From NCBI GenBank assembly GCA_943736015.1, contig OX031063.1, positions 3,143,001 through 3,207,000 of the forward strand: a stretch of 64,000 nt of DNA. Reading direction: 5' to 3'. This document shows positions 29,544-40,440 of this stretch, one piece after another. Both the position numbers and the translations under genes were made by a program. This stretch comes from Tridacna crocea (taxonomy: Eukaryota > Mollusca > Bivalvia > Cardiida > Cardiidae). The notes beneath the pieces were generated by a model that was not told where the DNA came from, did not search any database, and saw nothing but the letters and a program-made list of their open reading frames with translations. How positions within the stretch are numbered: position 1 is the stretch's first letter; each line of letters opens with the position of its first letter.

Positions 29544-30297
29544 AGCTCGCCTGAGCACGCAGTGCTCATGGTGAGCTTTTGTAATTGCCCTATATGTCCA
29601 TCGTGTGTCGTCTGTCGTCCACAATTTCTTTAAACATCGTCTCCTCCTAAACCACTGGGCCAATCTTGATGAATCTTGGCAGGGATGTTACTTGGGTGAA
29701 GCTCTACCAAAGTTGTTCAAGAGATTGAATTCTAGGCATAAATCTGGTTGCCATGGCAACCAAAAGAAAAAAAAAAAAAGCAAAATCTTTGAAAATCTTC
29801 TTCTCTGAAAGTAGAAGGTGCAGAGCTTTGATATTTCGTATGTAGCATCTCCTAGTAGACCTCTACCAAATTTGTTCATATGATGCCCCTGGGGTCAAAA
29901 CTGGCCCTGCCCCGGGAGTCACAAGTTTGAAACAGTTGACCTCTACCAAGTTTGTTGATATGATTCCCCTGGGGTCAAAACTGGGGGTTACAAGTTTGAA
30001 ACATAGGAACAAAGAAGGAAAACTTTAAAAATCTTCTTCTCTGAAAGTAGAAGGTGCAGAGCTTTGATATTTGGTACGTTGCATCTCCTAGTGGACTTAT
30101 ACCAAGATTGTTCAAATGATGCCCCTGGGGTCAAAACTGGCCCCTTTCCGGGGGTCACAAGTTTGAAACATAGGAACAAGAAAGGAAATCAGAATTATTT
30201 GGCCTTGAATTTTGATATTTGGTATTTATCTTCCTTGAAGACCTTTACTGCTTAGTACTCAGGTGAGCAATATAGGACCATCATGGTCCTCTTGTCT
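29544..30297 (+). mobile_element. Helitron-like non-autonomous element (AGCTCGCCTGAGC type)
   Basis: The start AGCTCGCCTGAGCAC..GTGCTCATGGTGAGCT is a near palindrome, followed by TCGTGTGTCGTCTGTCGTCC. Inside, a unit of about 180 bp (CTTCTTCTCTGAAAGTAGAA .. TGATGCCCCTGGGGTCAAAA) is repeated. The end is TACTCAGGTGAGCAATA, hairpin GGACCATCATGGTCC and CTCTTGT. The flanks match an empty paralogous site at 46052-46195. Confidence 0.75.
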
Positions 30298-30372
30298 TTT
30301 AAATTTCAGTGACTTATATATTTTTAAATTTGGTGTGATGTGAAAATTCTAAATACCCACCTTTAACCTTAT

Positions 30373-31187
30373 GGACTGATAAAAATCCAACAACAGTATG
30401 GGAAAAGTAGCAAATTCAAGTTTAAAATTTCCATTTCTTTCTTACTCCATAAAGTCTGTAGTCAGATTTTTGTGAAACTTGCAGACTTTGTTCATCTTAT
30501 CAATAGCTTCAACCCTATTGATTTTGAACAAAAAAAAAAAAACAGTATAGGAAAAGTAGCCATTTTAAGTTGAAAACTTTCATTTCTTGTTTATGCGATG
30601 AAATTTGCATGTGAAGTCAGATTTTCATGAAACTTGCAAAGCTTGAATATATCATCAAATGCTTAAACCCTATTGGTTTTGAAAAAAAATCCAACAATGA
30701 GCATGGAAAAAGTAGCCATTTCAAGTTGAACATTTTCATTGCTTGTTTACATGATTAAGTATTTATTTGTGATCAGATTTTTGTGAACTTTCACAGTTTG
30801 TTTATCTCATCAATAGCTCTAATCCTGTTGACTTTAAAAAAATCCAGTAAACGGTAATGGAAAAGTAGGCTTTTTGAGTTGAAAATTCCAATTTTCATGA
30901 TGAAGTTGGCATTAATATTGTGTTTGGATTTTTATGAAATTTGCACAGTTGCTTTGTCTCAACAACAGCAGCTGCTACCCTATTGATTTTGAAAAAAATC
31001 TGACCATCGGTATTGGAAAAGTAGTAAATTCAGTCGAGAATTTCCGTTTCTTGTTTATAAGTGCCTTCCTTCACACAAATCTTTTGGTTTTCTTCTTGCA
31101 TCATGAATTCATAATGTAGGCTAGCATAAAAGCAAAATCTCTGCCAGTAGAGCAATTTCAGGGCCTTCAGGGCCTTCTAGTTAATGT
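30373..31187 (+). mobile_element. Helitron-like element of about 150-bp tandem units (CTAGT end)
   Basis: Five units of about 150 bp: CAGATTTTTGTGAAACTTGC, CATCAATAGCTTCAACCCTA, TTTTGAA..GGAAAAGTAGCCATTT, then AAGTTGAAAA..CATTTCTTG. The 3' part is CATGAATTCATAATGTAGGC, then a GGGCCTTCAGGGCC hairpin and CTAGTT. Confidence 0.7.
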
Positions 31188-31260
31188 TTTGGATTTGCCA
31201 TCTGCTAATACTTCCAATATAGACAAGTCTAATTTTTTTGTCTGATAATAGTTGAAAAAG
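31187..31260 (+). mobile_element. hpA long-arm fragment
   Basis: TTTGCCATCTGCTAATACTT .. GTCTGATAATAGTTG. Confidence 0.45.
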
Positions 31261-31322
31261 CTTATTCATGGAGCAGAGGAATTGGATATTTTCATTTAGA
31301 AAGAAAAACCCATATGAAAGCC

Positions 31323-31411
31323 GGGGCCCATATTCACTGACCATTCTTCAGAATATTCTTAGTCTTATTCTTCAAGGTTTTTAAATAAGTAACACTACTT
31401 CTGATTCTGTG
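31323..31411 (+). mobile_element. family E MITE, left half
   Basis: CCCATATTCACTGACCATTC then TTCTTAGTCTTATTCTTCA; the second half is absent. Confidence 0.6.
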
Positions 31412-31469
31412 AGACTGTGCAGTCAGATTTAAATCTGTGTCTAGTCCAAAAACTGGACATAGCTGAAAA

Positions 31470-31590
31470 AATCAGTGGCAAAAAGTTTTGGCCCAGTTCA
31501 GCCTGCATGGACTGCGCAGGCTGACCCGAGTCTATACTTTTCGAAGATGCATCAAGCTCCCTTTTCACAGAGCACGGCTTGGATATATCC
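31470..31590. repeat. dispersed repeat G
   Basis: GCCTGCATGGACTGCGCAGG CTGAC, then AGATGCATCAAGCTCCCTTT; close to 49380-49495. Confidence 0.5.
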
Positions 31591-31779
31591 AGTTGGTGAA
31601 AAGGTGTCCTATTACTACAATGACAGGGTTTTTTCGTTGGGGGTAGGGGATTGAGAAAATCTCACAAAATTATCAAACACTGCAGTCTAAGGTAATCAAT
31701 ATTGGTAACAGTGCGTCTACAGAAGCTGCTTACTATAACACCTTCATTCTTTGTAACCATGAAATAAACAAAAACAAAA

Positions 31780-31862
31780 CATAGAAAAGGAGAAAATGCT
31801 ATATACCCTAAAAGATTTTCTCCTTTCCTCACTGTTTTCAAAAGCTGCCTTTTTTAAGTTCT
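31780..31862. mobile_element. hpA central fragment
   Basis: Stem AGAAAAGGAGAAAATGCT .. ATTTTCTCCTTTCC with loop replaced by ATATACCCTAAAAG. Confidence 0.45.
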
Positions 31863-32095
31863 TTAACCCTTTCCCACACAATTCAGACTTTTAACGACCC
31901 TGAGAAAGAAGCCTTCTGAAAACATCGTGGGAAAAGGAGAAAATGCTGGTAACCAGCATTTTCTCCTTTTCCCACAATGTTTTCTTTCTTTCCCAAAAGC
32001 AATTTTACATTTTCAGTCACTTTTATTTTGTCGTCTACAAAATTAATGCTTTCAATTTGGATCAGTCTAAAGTTTTATCATTTGGTAAAAATTAA
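31863..32095 (+). mobile_element. hpA copy
   Basis: TTAA both ends; perfect stem CATCGTGGG on the left against CCCACAATG on the right. Confidence 0.85.
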
Positions 32096-32129
32096 AACAT
32101 TGACATTCTTTTGTAAAATAAAGTGATGA

Positions 32130-32515
32130 TTTTTTTTTTACCAAACAACAAAGGACTCAACTTAATTGAGTGCAGTAGCAGACAAGTAGTTAAATCCAGC
32201 CCACGTGATGATTTCTGAGTTTGAAAGGGTAACAGAAATTGTTGGAAAAGAAGAAATTGTAGGGCTCGTATTCACCAACCATTCTTAAGAATGTTCTTTG
32301 TCTTATTCTCCAGCATTTTTTACAGTTGTAAGTAACACAACTTCTGACTGGCTAACCCATTCAGTTTAGCCAATCAGAAGTTGTGTTACTCACAAATTTA
32401 GAAAATCTTGGAGAATAAGACGAAGAATATTCTCAAGAATGGTTGGTGAATACAGGCCCTGTTCACTTTTTATTTCAGGCTCGTTAGAACTCAGGATTGT
32501 GTGGTAAAAGCTCAA
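32130..32515 (-). mobile_element. hpA copy split by a family E element
   Basis: Long arm and start of the stem (GGAAAAGAAGAAATTGTA), then 32262-32459 family E, then the terminal part ACTCAGGATTGTGTGGTAAA. Confidence 0.6.
32262..32459 (+). mobile_element. family E MITE, complete
   Basis: GTATTCACCAACCATTCTTA / TAAG-like ends paired over about 30 bp (GAATGGTTGGTGAATAC). Inner palindrome AACTTCTGACTGGCTAACCC around CATTCAGTTT; inserted in the hpA hairpin. Confidence 0.82.
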
Positions 32516-32642
32516 CCCTTTACTAAACGACTGAAATTTGTACCAGATGAAAATGGTGGTTACCAGCATTTTCTTTTCTTACAATTTTTCTATAGCGTTT
32601 CATCAGAGCTGTTGAAACTTGATTTTGCATGCTGAAGGGTTA
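32513..32642 (-). mobile_element. hpA copy, shortened
   Basis: Only TTTACTAAACGACTGAAATT, loop GTGGTTACCAGC, and GCTGAAGGGTTA remain. Confidence 0.5.
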
Positions 32643-32669
32643 GTGTTACACACAACAGTGAGAGTTTTA

Positions 32670-32844
32670 CTCTTTACCATACAGTCCTGATTTTTAACCT
32701 CTCAGAGGAGGAAGCCTTTTGAAAACATTGTGAGAAAATTATGGTAACCAGCATTTTGTCCTTTTCCCAACTGCTGTAACTAGGAAAAATTGTGTCATTT
32801 TTGCCACTTTTAATTTGGTCTTGTTGTTGTTTGGTAATGTTAAG
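32670..32844 (+). mobile_element. hpA copy, shortened
   Basis: Short arm and hairpin with mismatches; long arm cut to GTTGTTTGGTAATG-TTAA. Confidence 0.6.
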
Positions 32845-33025
32845 CATTGAGTACATAGAGGTTGTTTGGAACAGTGTAGAATATAGAGTCAGATCAGACT
32901 GTTCAGAATAAGCCATTTGTTGCATTATTACAATAGCGTGCTAACTCCAGTTTTGTGAAATTTGAGATTTTTATATAAGTGGGATCATCTTGAAGAGTTC
33001 TTTGTCTACATGAAATGAGTTTTGC

Positions 33026-33254
33026 TTAACCCTTTGTCACACAATGACGACTTTGGATGACCTTGAGAAAGAAGCCTTTTGAAAACATTGTGGGAAAAGG
33101 AGAAAATGCTGGTAACCAGCATTTTCTCCTTTTCCCAAAATGTTTTCTACTCCATCAAAAAATGATTGCACTGTTTGAGCCACACTGAAATTGTCATCTG
33201 CAAATGTTTTCAATTTGGTCAAAGCTTAAATTTTGTTGTCTGGTAAAGGGATAA
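33026..33254 (+). mobile_element. hpA copy
   Basis: 229 bp; TTAA left, ATAA right; CATCAAAAAATGATTGCACT subfamily with GTCTGGTAAAGGG end. Confidence 0.85.
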
Positions 33255-33257
33255 TAG

Positions 33258-33573
33258 CCAAGCCCTGGTAGCTCAGTCGGTGGCAAACAGGACTAGAGAA
33301 CGGTCTTGAGTTTGATCCCCAGCTTGGCCAATTTCTTTCTGAGGATTGACGATAGTCATTGCGATAGGATTCATTCCTCTCCCACCGCTGACCATTGTTT
33401 TGATGATGGTTATGTGGGAAAGCAGCCAGTGACTTGGAAAGAAAATTGCATGGAGCACATATAAAAGAGACTCCAGGAAAACATGGATAAGTGCACTGGC
33501 TGATGTGATATAACTGAAATAATGTTGAAAATGGTGTTAAACACCATACAATCAATCAATCAATCAATCAATG
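33258..33573 (+). mobile_element. tRNA-derived SINE type 2 with 13-bp target duplication
   Basis: AAAGGGATAATAG (33245-33257) and AAAGGGATTATAG (33574-33586) flank it, so it entered the outer end of the hpA copy. Head GCCCTGGTAGCTCAGTCGGT; tail (AATC)n. Confidence 0.88.
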
Positions 33574-33750
33574 AAAGGGATTATAGGACCTAGTTAAGAC
33601 AATTTCAGTATTAATGTTTTTTCTAACTCCACTAATGATTTTTATTACCATCAAAAACTTGAAAGCCAATTTTCAGTAAACTTCCAAATAGCAATTAGAA
33701 CACTATTATAATAATGCAACAAATTTGATCTTGATCTACCTGTACTCTGT

Positions 33751-33927
33751 TTAACCTCTTACCAAACATTCTTCCTGCCTAGATAAGGAGAAATGTCATT
33801 TTCTCCTTTTCCTACAATGTATTCAACTCTTCCAAAAACAACATCAATTTTAGTAACATTTTTTCTTGCCTGCAAAATCCTTCAATTTGCATTTGTCCTA
33901 AAAGTTTGTTGTTTGATACAGAGTAAA
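33751..33927 (+). mobile_element. hpA copy, short arm deleted
   Basis: TTAACCTCTTACCAAACATT, shortened hairpin GGAGAAATGTCATTTTCTCC, long arm intact. Confidence 0.6.
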
Positions 33928-33949
33928 TTTGTATTCTGAGCCTTTGGGT

Positions 33950-34182
33950 TTATCTCTTTACTACACAATCCTGACTTTTAATGATCCTGAGAAAGAATCC
34001 TTTAGAAAGCATTGTGGGAAAAGGAGAAATGCTGATAACCAGCATTTTCTACTTTTCCATAATGTTTTTTACCCTTTCCAAAAACTAATTTCAATTTTTT
34101 AGTCAAACACATTCCATTTAGTCATCTTTAGATGCTTTCAATTTGGATCTGTCTGAAATTTTGTCATTTGTGAACGGGTTAA
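33950..34182 (+). mobile_element. hpA copy
   Basis: TTAT left, TTAA right; loop GCTGATAACCAGC. Confidence 0.8.
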
Positions 34183-34552
34183 CTTTAATTCATTTCATTC
34201 TCAAACAGATCTACCTGTACTAAATTTTCAAAAAATGGCCTCAATAGATACACCAAATAATGGAACAGGTGCTTTTTTTTAAAGAAATTGCTTATTTAAT
34301 TGTGTTAAAGGAATTTTAAAAATTCCTTATTATCAGAAATATTACGACAGCCAATGCACAAATCTACGATAACTACAATTGGAAAAAAATATGAAACCCT
34401 TAACACAGATTTTTTACGGCCTTTTTTCCATTACACCATACAAATGGATCATTTCATTTAATTATATAATCAAAATAAAACTAAATAAAACATTCAACCG
34501 AAAAAGAAAATGGAATATTTTAGGGAATAATACATGTACATCAAACTCCTTA
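34183..34552. other. AT-rich spacer
   Basis: One 73-codon frame (34379-34600) with no recognisable content. Confidence 0.35.
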
Positions 34553-34660
34553 TCGGACAGGGTTGAGGTAATATCAGACTGCAGATTCTGTGCAATCTGA
34601 TCTTGATCTACGCTGTCTGCAAAAGGTCAGTGAGCCGCACTTAACAGCCTAAGGGTCAAC
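34553..34660. mobile_element. family F MITE, partial
   Basis: ATCAGACTGCAGATTCTGTG .. AATCTGATCTTGATCTACGC .. AACAGCCTAAGGGTCAA. Confidence 0.5.
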
Positions 34661-34768
34661 ATATAACTCGTTCCCACGTGACAAAAATGTGTCTATAGAC
34701 TTAGCCAAATATTACTGATGGTCATTCAGACTGTACATAGTGTATTCGTCTTTGGTTTCAGACTATCC

Positions 34769-34995
34769 TTGACTCATCACCACACAATCCCTAATTTCGA
34801 CGACCCTGAGAAGGAAGTCTTGGGAAAACATAGTGGGAAAAGGAGAAAATGCCGGTAACCAACATTTTATCGTCTTCCCACAATGTTTTCTACCCTTCAC
34901 AAACCAAATTTCAAATTTTCAGTCAATTTTATTTTGTCGTCTGCAAATGCTTTCGATTTGGGTATCCTAAAATTTTGTCGTTTGCTAACGAGTTC
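34769..34995 (+). mobile_element. hpA copy
   Basis: TTGA left, TTCA right; loop GCCGGTAACCAAC. Confidence 0.78.
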
Positions 34996-35919
34996 ACTAC
35001 ATGGAACGTGACTGATATTTAAATCGACACTCCCTTGCACTTGGCTTGGTGAGAGTAACGAACGACAACTCTGCTCAGAGATTGACAAATCAAGACAAAT
35101 ACGAGTTATCTCCCTTAGACTTATTTTACCCAATAATTCACCCCCCCCCCCCCCGTTTTTTCATGAACTATTCAAAATAATTATACCTTTTCCTAAAAAA
35201 AAGAAATGGGACAGCTTGAAAATATGGGACAAATTAATCATCGAATTCGGATATATGTAGGCCGACGTAGGGCCTATCATTAAAGTATTAAAGTTAGGCC
35301 TATAGAAGGCTACATATGTTATAAAATAACTGATTGATTAATTAATTAGTTTATTAATTCATCTTTTTGCTTTGTTGTTTTGAAAACATCACCTTGATAG
35401 GATAAAACATGATTGACACTTAGCATTCTGAAAATAAATCATTTGAAAGAAACATGACATACAGATCACGTGGTCCAGAATTCTACAGTTTGCACATGCG
35501 CAGTCCACACCGATTCTTTTCGGCCGCGCAGTTTTTCAATGGAAGAAGCATTGCTGAATTCTCGCTTTTTAAGCGCAAATTTCACCTGAATCTGGATAGA
35601 CATAAAATTATCAGGTATGAATAATATGAAACGATAGAATAACACATGATTTACTAAGTTCTTTTTCCATTTTATGAATGAATATTGCACAGAAAAGCGA
35701 TCACAAAGCTTCCAGATGTAGATCTGTGCGGCCATCATGGCGATTTTTACTTATTGTTATGTTCTAAAAATAGAACATAACACTCCAAAGATATTAAACA
35801 TACAATATAGCACGATGTTTGGAGTATATTCTGTTTGCGTGCATTTTCCTGTTTGGAAACTTTCCCGCAAAGCAAAAAACACAAAGCAGTTGCGGATTAT
35901 CTTAAATTAGCTAAAAGAA
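34996..35919. other. largely unique flank of the promoter-like region
   Basis: Holds a C-run (35142-35156), an NRF1-like CACATGCGCAG (35494) and an inverted repeat TTATGTTCTA/TAGAACATAA (35756-35780). A 90-codon - strand frame (35466-35738) starts MMAAQIYIWK; it is not a recognised protein and is not called as a gene. Confidence 0.4.
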
Positions 35920-36164
35920 AGACAAGGTAATGACGTCACTTTTTCCCAGAATCCATTAGCGCACCCGCACAACTCATGATCTGACACAGAATATCCAATC
36001 AGCGTGCAATACTGATCACATGTCGAGAATATCCAATCAATGCACAGAGAATTCATCGTCTGCAGCGTTCCGGAAAAATGGCAGCTTACTAGTTTGAACT
36101 GACTGTTATTCTATGTGTTTTAAGCAAAATTTATTAAGTTAGGATTGAAAAAAGGCTAAACCAG
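35920..36164 (+). promoter_or_regulatory. candidate promoter with first exon and splice donor
   Basis: A perfect CRE TGACGTCA (35931-35938), two CCAAT boxes (35995 and 36033), an ETS-like CCGGAAA (36069) and ATGGCAGC lie in one relatively CpG-containing, repeat-free stretch. A possible first exon (about 36060-36164) ends CCAG followed by donor GTATGT. The ATG there opens only MAAY-stop, so the exon would be 5'UTR. Upstream on the other strand (35460-35740) is an NRF1-like CACATGCGCAG and a 90-codon open frame of no recognised family, so a bidirectional promoter, possibly also serving POLR1D on the - strand, is conceivable. Confidence 0.35.
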
Positions 36165-36365
36165 GTATGTATTTAAGATTATTTAATAACTTTACATACT
36201 TTTCGAAGGTAATTTTAGACTTTTAGACTTACATTCTTCGTAAAAATCAATCGAAAGAAGGAGGCTCGAAGTGGAAAGAAATTCAGTGGCTGGCAAAAAA
36301 TTACTCTCTTTCATTTGAAATACCCCATTTGATATTTACTCCATTTAGTTTGGTAATTGATAAGT

Positions 36366-36400
<35 letters not shown>

Positions 36401-36739
36401 AGCAGCTACAGCAGCTGCATCTTTAGATCTGATTACTAGGAATAGACTACTTACAATTTACTTGTTGGTCTGGCATATTACTTGTCCTGTCACAGTCACT
36501 AAACTGTTTGCCCCTGACAGAATTAGAGCAATATGTGTCAAATTTTAAACTTAGCTTGATGTGAAATTAACATTTACAATACACGATTGTCATTTTAACC
36601 CATTTTCTGCTGTATTATTCAAATAATTTTTATTGATGATCCATTATTTATTGTTGATTACTTATTTTAAAGTGGGCATTAGGCCACTTGTACAAATTTT
36701 TAGGTACCGACATGAGCAGGCCATTGCTGCACAAGTTTA
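36165..36739. repeat. spacer with (GA)n microsatellite
   Basis: GAGAGAGAGA run at 36366-36398; no exon recognised in the remainder. Confidence 0.6.
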
Positions 36740-37022
36740 GATGTATGTCCACATCAAAAGAATTTGACCCATACACGCTGAAAAGGGGGCTTAATGCATT
36801 TGCGAACAGTATCAACCCATATCAGCCTACGTAAGCTGATACAAGCAAAAACTTTTCACTATCTTTAAATTTCCTGCATGTCAAATGATAATTCTACCTC
36901 ATGATTTAGTATTGTATTTGACAAAATGGATTTTATGGATACATAATTGGGTGATATCTTGCTTGGTACAATGCATCACTGAGATGCATTGAGCCTTCTT
37001 TTACTAGAGCACGACCCATTTA
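36740..37022. repeat. dispersed repeat G, longest copy
   Basis: GGGGGCTTAATGCATTTGCG, ATATCAGCCTACGTAAGCTG, ATGGATACATAATTGGGTGA, GCATCACTGAGATGCATTGA; pieces recur at 1258, 19165, 31470, 46830 and 49380. Confidence 0.55.
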
Positions 37023-37054
37023 GAAGCAACATTTTACTTATGGCTTGATTGGAT

Positions 37055-37284
37055 TTAACCCTTTACCACACAATAATGACTTTCAACGACCCTGGGTATG
37101 AAGCCTTTTGAAAACATTGTGGGTAAAGGAGAAAATGCTGCTAACCAGCATTTTCTCCTTTTCCCACAATGTTTTCTACCATTTGAAAATCAAATTTCAA
37201 ATTTTGATTCACATTTATTTTGTCGTCCACAAAATGCTTTCAATTTGGAGTAGTCCAATTTTTTTTTGTTTGCTACGGAGTTAA
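37055..37284 (+). mobile_element. hpA copy
   Basis: TTAA both ends; loop GCTGCTAACCAGC. Confidence 0.85.
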
Positions 37285-37299
37285 AAGGTGACATTACAA

Positions 37300-39630
37300 T
37301 GACCTCTACCATGTTTTCCAGTCTTGTTTACGTGATAAAATCTGCATTTATGATAAGATTTTTGTGAAACTTGCACAGTTTGTTTATGTTATCAATAGCT
37401 TGAAAGTTAACCATTTTGAACAAAATGCAAAAAACTGTATGGGAAAGTAGCCATTTAAAGCTGAAAATTTCCATTTCTTGTTTACCTGATAAAGTCTGCA
37501 TTTATAATCAGATTTTCGTGGAACTTGCATAGTTTATCCATCTCATCATTTGCTTAAATACAATAAATTTTGAACACAAAATCCAATAAACTGTATGGGA
37601 AAAGTAGCCATTTAAAGTTGAAAATTTCCATTTCTTGCTTATGTGATAAAGTCTGATTTTAAAATAAGATTTTTGTGAAACTTGCACAGTTTGTTCATCT
37701 TATTAATAGCTTGAAAGTTATCCATTTTGAACAAAATGCAAAAAACTATGAGAAAAGTAGCCATTTAAAGCTGAAAATTTCCATTTCTTGTTTACGCGAT
37801 AAAGTCTGCATTTATAATCAGATTTTTGTGAAACTTGCAAAGCTTGTTAACCTCATCAATAGCTTGACCCCTTTTGATTTTGAAAAAAGATATCGAAAGG
37901 AAAAGTAGCCATTTGAAGTTAAAAGTTTCAATTTCTTTTTTACGCAATAAAGTCTGCATTTCTGGTCAGATTTCCATGAAACTTATACAGTTTGTTAATC
38001 TTGTCAAGAGCTTCAATTTTCTTGATTTTGAAAAAAAATTAAGGAACAATATGGGAAAAGTAGCCATTCAAGTTGAAAATTTTTATTTCTTGTTTACATG
38101 ATAAAGTTTCCATTTATTTTCAGATTTTTGTGAAACTTGATGAATTTCTCTATCTCATCAATACCTTCAACCCTATTGATTTTAAAAAAAAAGATCCAAC
38201 AAAATGTATTGGAAAAGAAGCCTTTTCAACTTGAAAACTTCCATGTCTTGTTTATGCGATTGCGCCAGCATTTGAGGTAAGATTTTCATGAAACCTGTAC
38301 AGTTTGTTTATCTTATCAATAGCTTCAATTCTATTGATTCTGAAAAAAAACCTAACAAACAATATGGGAAAAGAAGCCATTTCAAGTTGAAAACTTCCAT
38401 TTCTGGTTGATAACGATTGTGTCGGTATTTTTTTTCAGATTTTCATGAAACTTTATCAGTTTGTTTAACCTATTTAAGTCCTCCAATTCTATTGCTTTTG
38501 AAAAAAAAAATGGGAAAAGTGGCCATTTTAAGAAAAAAATTTCCATTTCTTGTTTACATGATAAAGTCTGCATTTGTAATAAGAATTTTGTGAAACTTGA
38601 ACAGTTTGTTTATCTCATCAATTACTTCAACCCTATTGATTTTGAGCTAAGTCCAACAAACAGTATGGCAAAAGTAACCATTTCAAGTTGAAAAATGTCC
38701 ATCTCTTATTTACCTAGTGAAGTTGGCATTTGTGATCGGATTTTCATAAAACTTTCACAGTTGCTATGTCTCATCAACCCTTTTGATTTGGAAAAAAATC
38801 TGACAGTCAGTATGGGAAAAGTAGCCATTCAAACTTGAAAATTTCCACTTCTTGTTTAGGCAATAAAGTTTACAGTGTTGATCCAATTCTTTTGAAACTT
38901 GCAAAGATTGTTTGGTTTATCTAGGGTTGAACTCTATTAAAAGTGAAGAAAATCTAGGGAACTTTTTAGGAAGAAGCAGCCATTTGATTATGTAATATCA
39001 TATACTCAACAAAGTCCACATTTGAAATTGGCTGTGATTAACTGAATTCGTGTTTATTTATCGTCACCACCAGTTGCCCATATGGGCAACACCCCCTGAC
39101 AGATGCTAGTATTCTTACAGGGAATAGTGCAGATACAGGACGAAACCCATCTTAAATAAAGCCTGGTTCTTTAATGTGCTTGGTGTATAGCACCATCACA
39201 AGGGACCTCTGTTTAACGTCTCATCCGAAGGACTATTAGTTATTTCAGATGGCCAGCTGTGGGGACTGAACCCACACCCTAAAGTGACTCAAAACATCAC
39301 ATTACAAGTCCTACACTCTACCTACTGAGCTATGCAATCTATTCTGCTATGATTATTTAATACAAGGCAATATATATACTGACACCCTGTCGAATTTGGA
39401 TTAATTCCAAACATTTAGTTTTTAGATTGCACTTCTATTTTTTTTTCACTGTTTGTTGAATTCACCATGCCTACTTATGCTGTCTAAGTGGGTTCAAGCC
39501 CAGTTGCAAGAACACAGGTTTGTGTTTTTTGTCTTTTTTTTTTGCATCATGAATTCGTAATGTATGTTAGCATAAAAGCAAAATCACTGCCAGTAGAGCG
39601 ATTTCAGGCCCCAATAGGCCTCTAGTTTAT
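37300..39630 (+). mobile_element. Helitron-like element, about 11 tandem units of about 154 bp
   Basis: Second, larger copy of the element at 30373. Unit marker AGATTTTTGTGAAACTTGCA recurs near 37351, 37510, 37665, 37820, 37967, 38121, 38279, 38433, 38581, 38737 and 38880. The end is CATGAATTCGTAATGTATGT .. AGGCCCCAATAGGCCT hairpin plus CTAGTTT. A reverse SINE interrupts it before the end. Confidence 0.75.
39053..39352 (-). mobile_element. tRNA-derived SINE type 1, full length, inverted
   Basis: Reverse complement of the 2877 copy, tail GTTTATTTATCGTC first, head ACTCTACCTACTGAGCTATG last. Confidence 0.8.
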
Positions 39631-39641
39631 CATGGCTATTG

Positions 39642-39757
39642 TTAACCCTTAGGCTGCCGAGCATGACTCGCTGACCTTTTGCGGACAGCATAGATCTAGC
39701 TCAGACTGCACAGAAGATGCAGGCTGATCTTTGACCTACACTTTCCGAACAAAAAGT
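39642..39757 (+). mobile_element. family F MITE, left half
   Basis: TTAACCCTTAGGCTGCCGAG start; GCTCAGACTGCACAGAAGAT then GCAGGCTGATC. Confidence 0.6.
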
Positions 39758-39808
39758 AAGTTTGAAATAGTAATATACAGGTTTTTACCATTGGCTTGAA
39801 AGGTTCAT

Positions 39809-40043
39809 TTAACTCTTTACCAAACAATCCCTGGATTTTACGACCCTGAGACAGAAGCTTTTTGAAAGCATTGTGGGAAAAGGTGAAAATGCTGGTCACC
39901 ACCATTAAAATTTTTCTCCTTTTCCAACTATATTTTCTACCCAGCAGAAACAACTTTCAACTTTTGAGTTATGTTTATTCTGTCGTCTGCAAGTGCTTTC
40001 AATATGGACCTGTCTAAAATTGTGTTGTTTGGGAAATGAGTAA
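39809..40043 (+). mobile_element. hpA copy
   Basis: CCTGGATTTTACGACCCTGA subfamily; hairpin centre enlarged by ATTAAAA. Confidence 0.75.
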
Positions 40044-40165
40044 CCTTTCTAGTGAGATAAGATTTAATGCTTCAAATGTATGCATGTTTACAGGGGGCAA
40101 TAAGGAAAATCATGCAATGTGTAATTTCAAAACCCCACAAAGCTTTTTTTCCCCTGTTCTTTCAG

Positions 40166-40234
40166 ATTTATCAAATTGAGAACAGAAGTGTAAGATACAA
40201 ACTTCAAGGCCCCAAACCTGCTCGAAGCCCCTGA
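40166..40234 (+). CDS. candidate terminal coding exon, unknown gene
   Basis: A strong pyrimidine tract ending CTGTTCTTTCAG (AG 40164-40165) is followed by 22 codons, IYQIENRSVRYK then LQGPKPARSP, and TGA. The surrounding 400 bp is free of recognised repeats. It could be the last exon of a + strand gene starting near the promoter-like region at 36.0 kb. No intermediate exon was found and the peptide is not recognised. Confidence 0.25.
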   Translation: MYQIENRSVRYKLQGPKPARSP

Positions 40235-40440
40235 TGCAAACAGCTTCAAAAATGTCATGACGCAGAAACAAAGTGAATTGTCCAAAACAAGACCTTCATG
40301 CTGTTTATGGAAGAAGCAGGAAGTAATTGTAGCCCAGAAGCAGAAACTGTATGTTAAGCTTAATGGTTAAAATGCAGAATCATTCTGGTCCCTCTTGCTG
40401 CTTTTCTAATTCTATCGTCATCATTAATCCTTATCTTGCT

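Noticed and set aside
35466..35738. 90-codon - strand frame beginning MMAAQIYIWK as POLR1D exon 1
   Set aside because: The sequence does not resemble the RPAC2 N-terminus and no suitable donor in the correct phase is evident.
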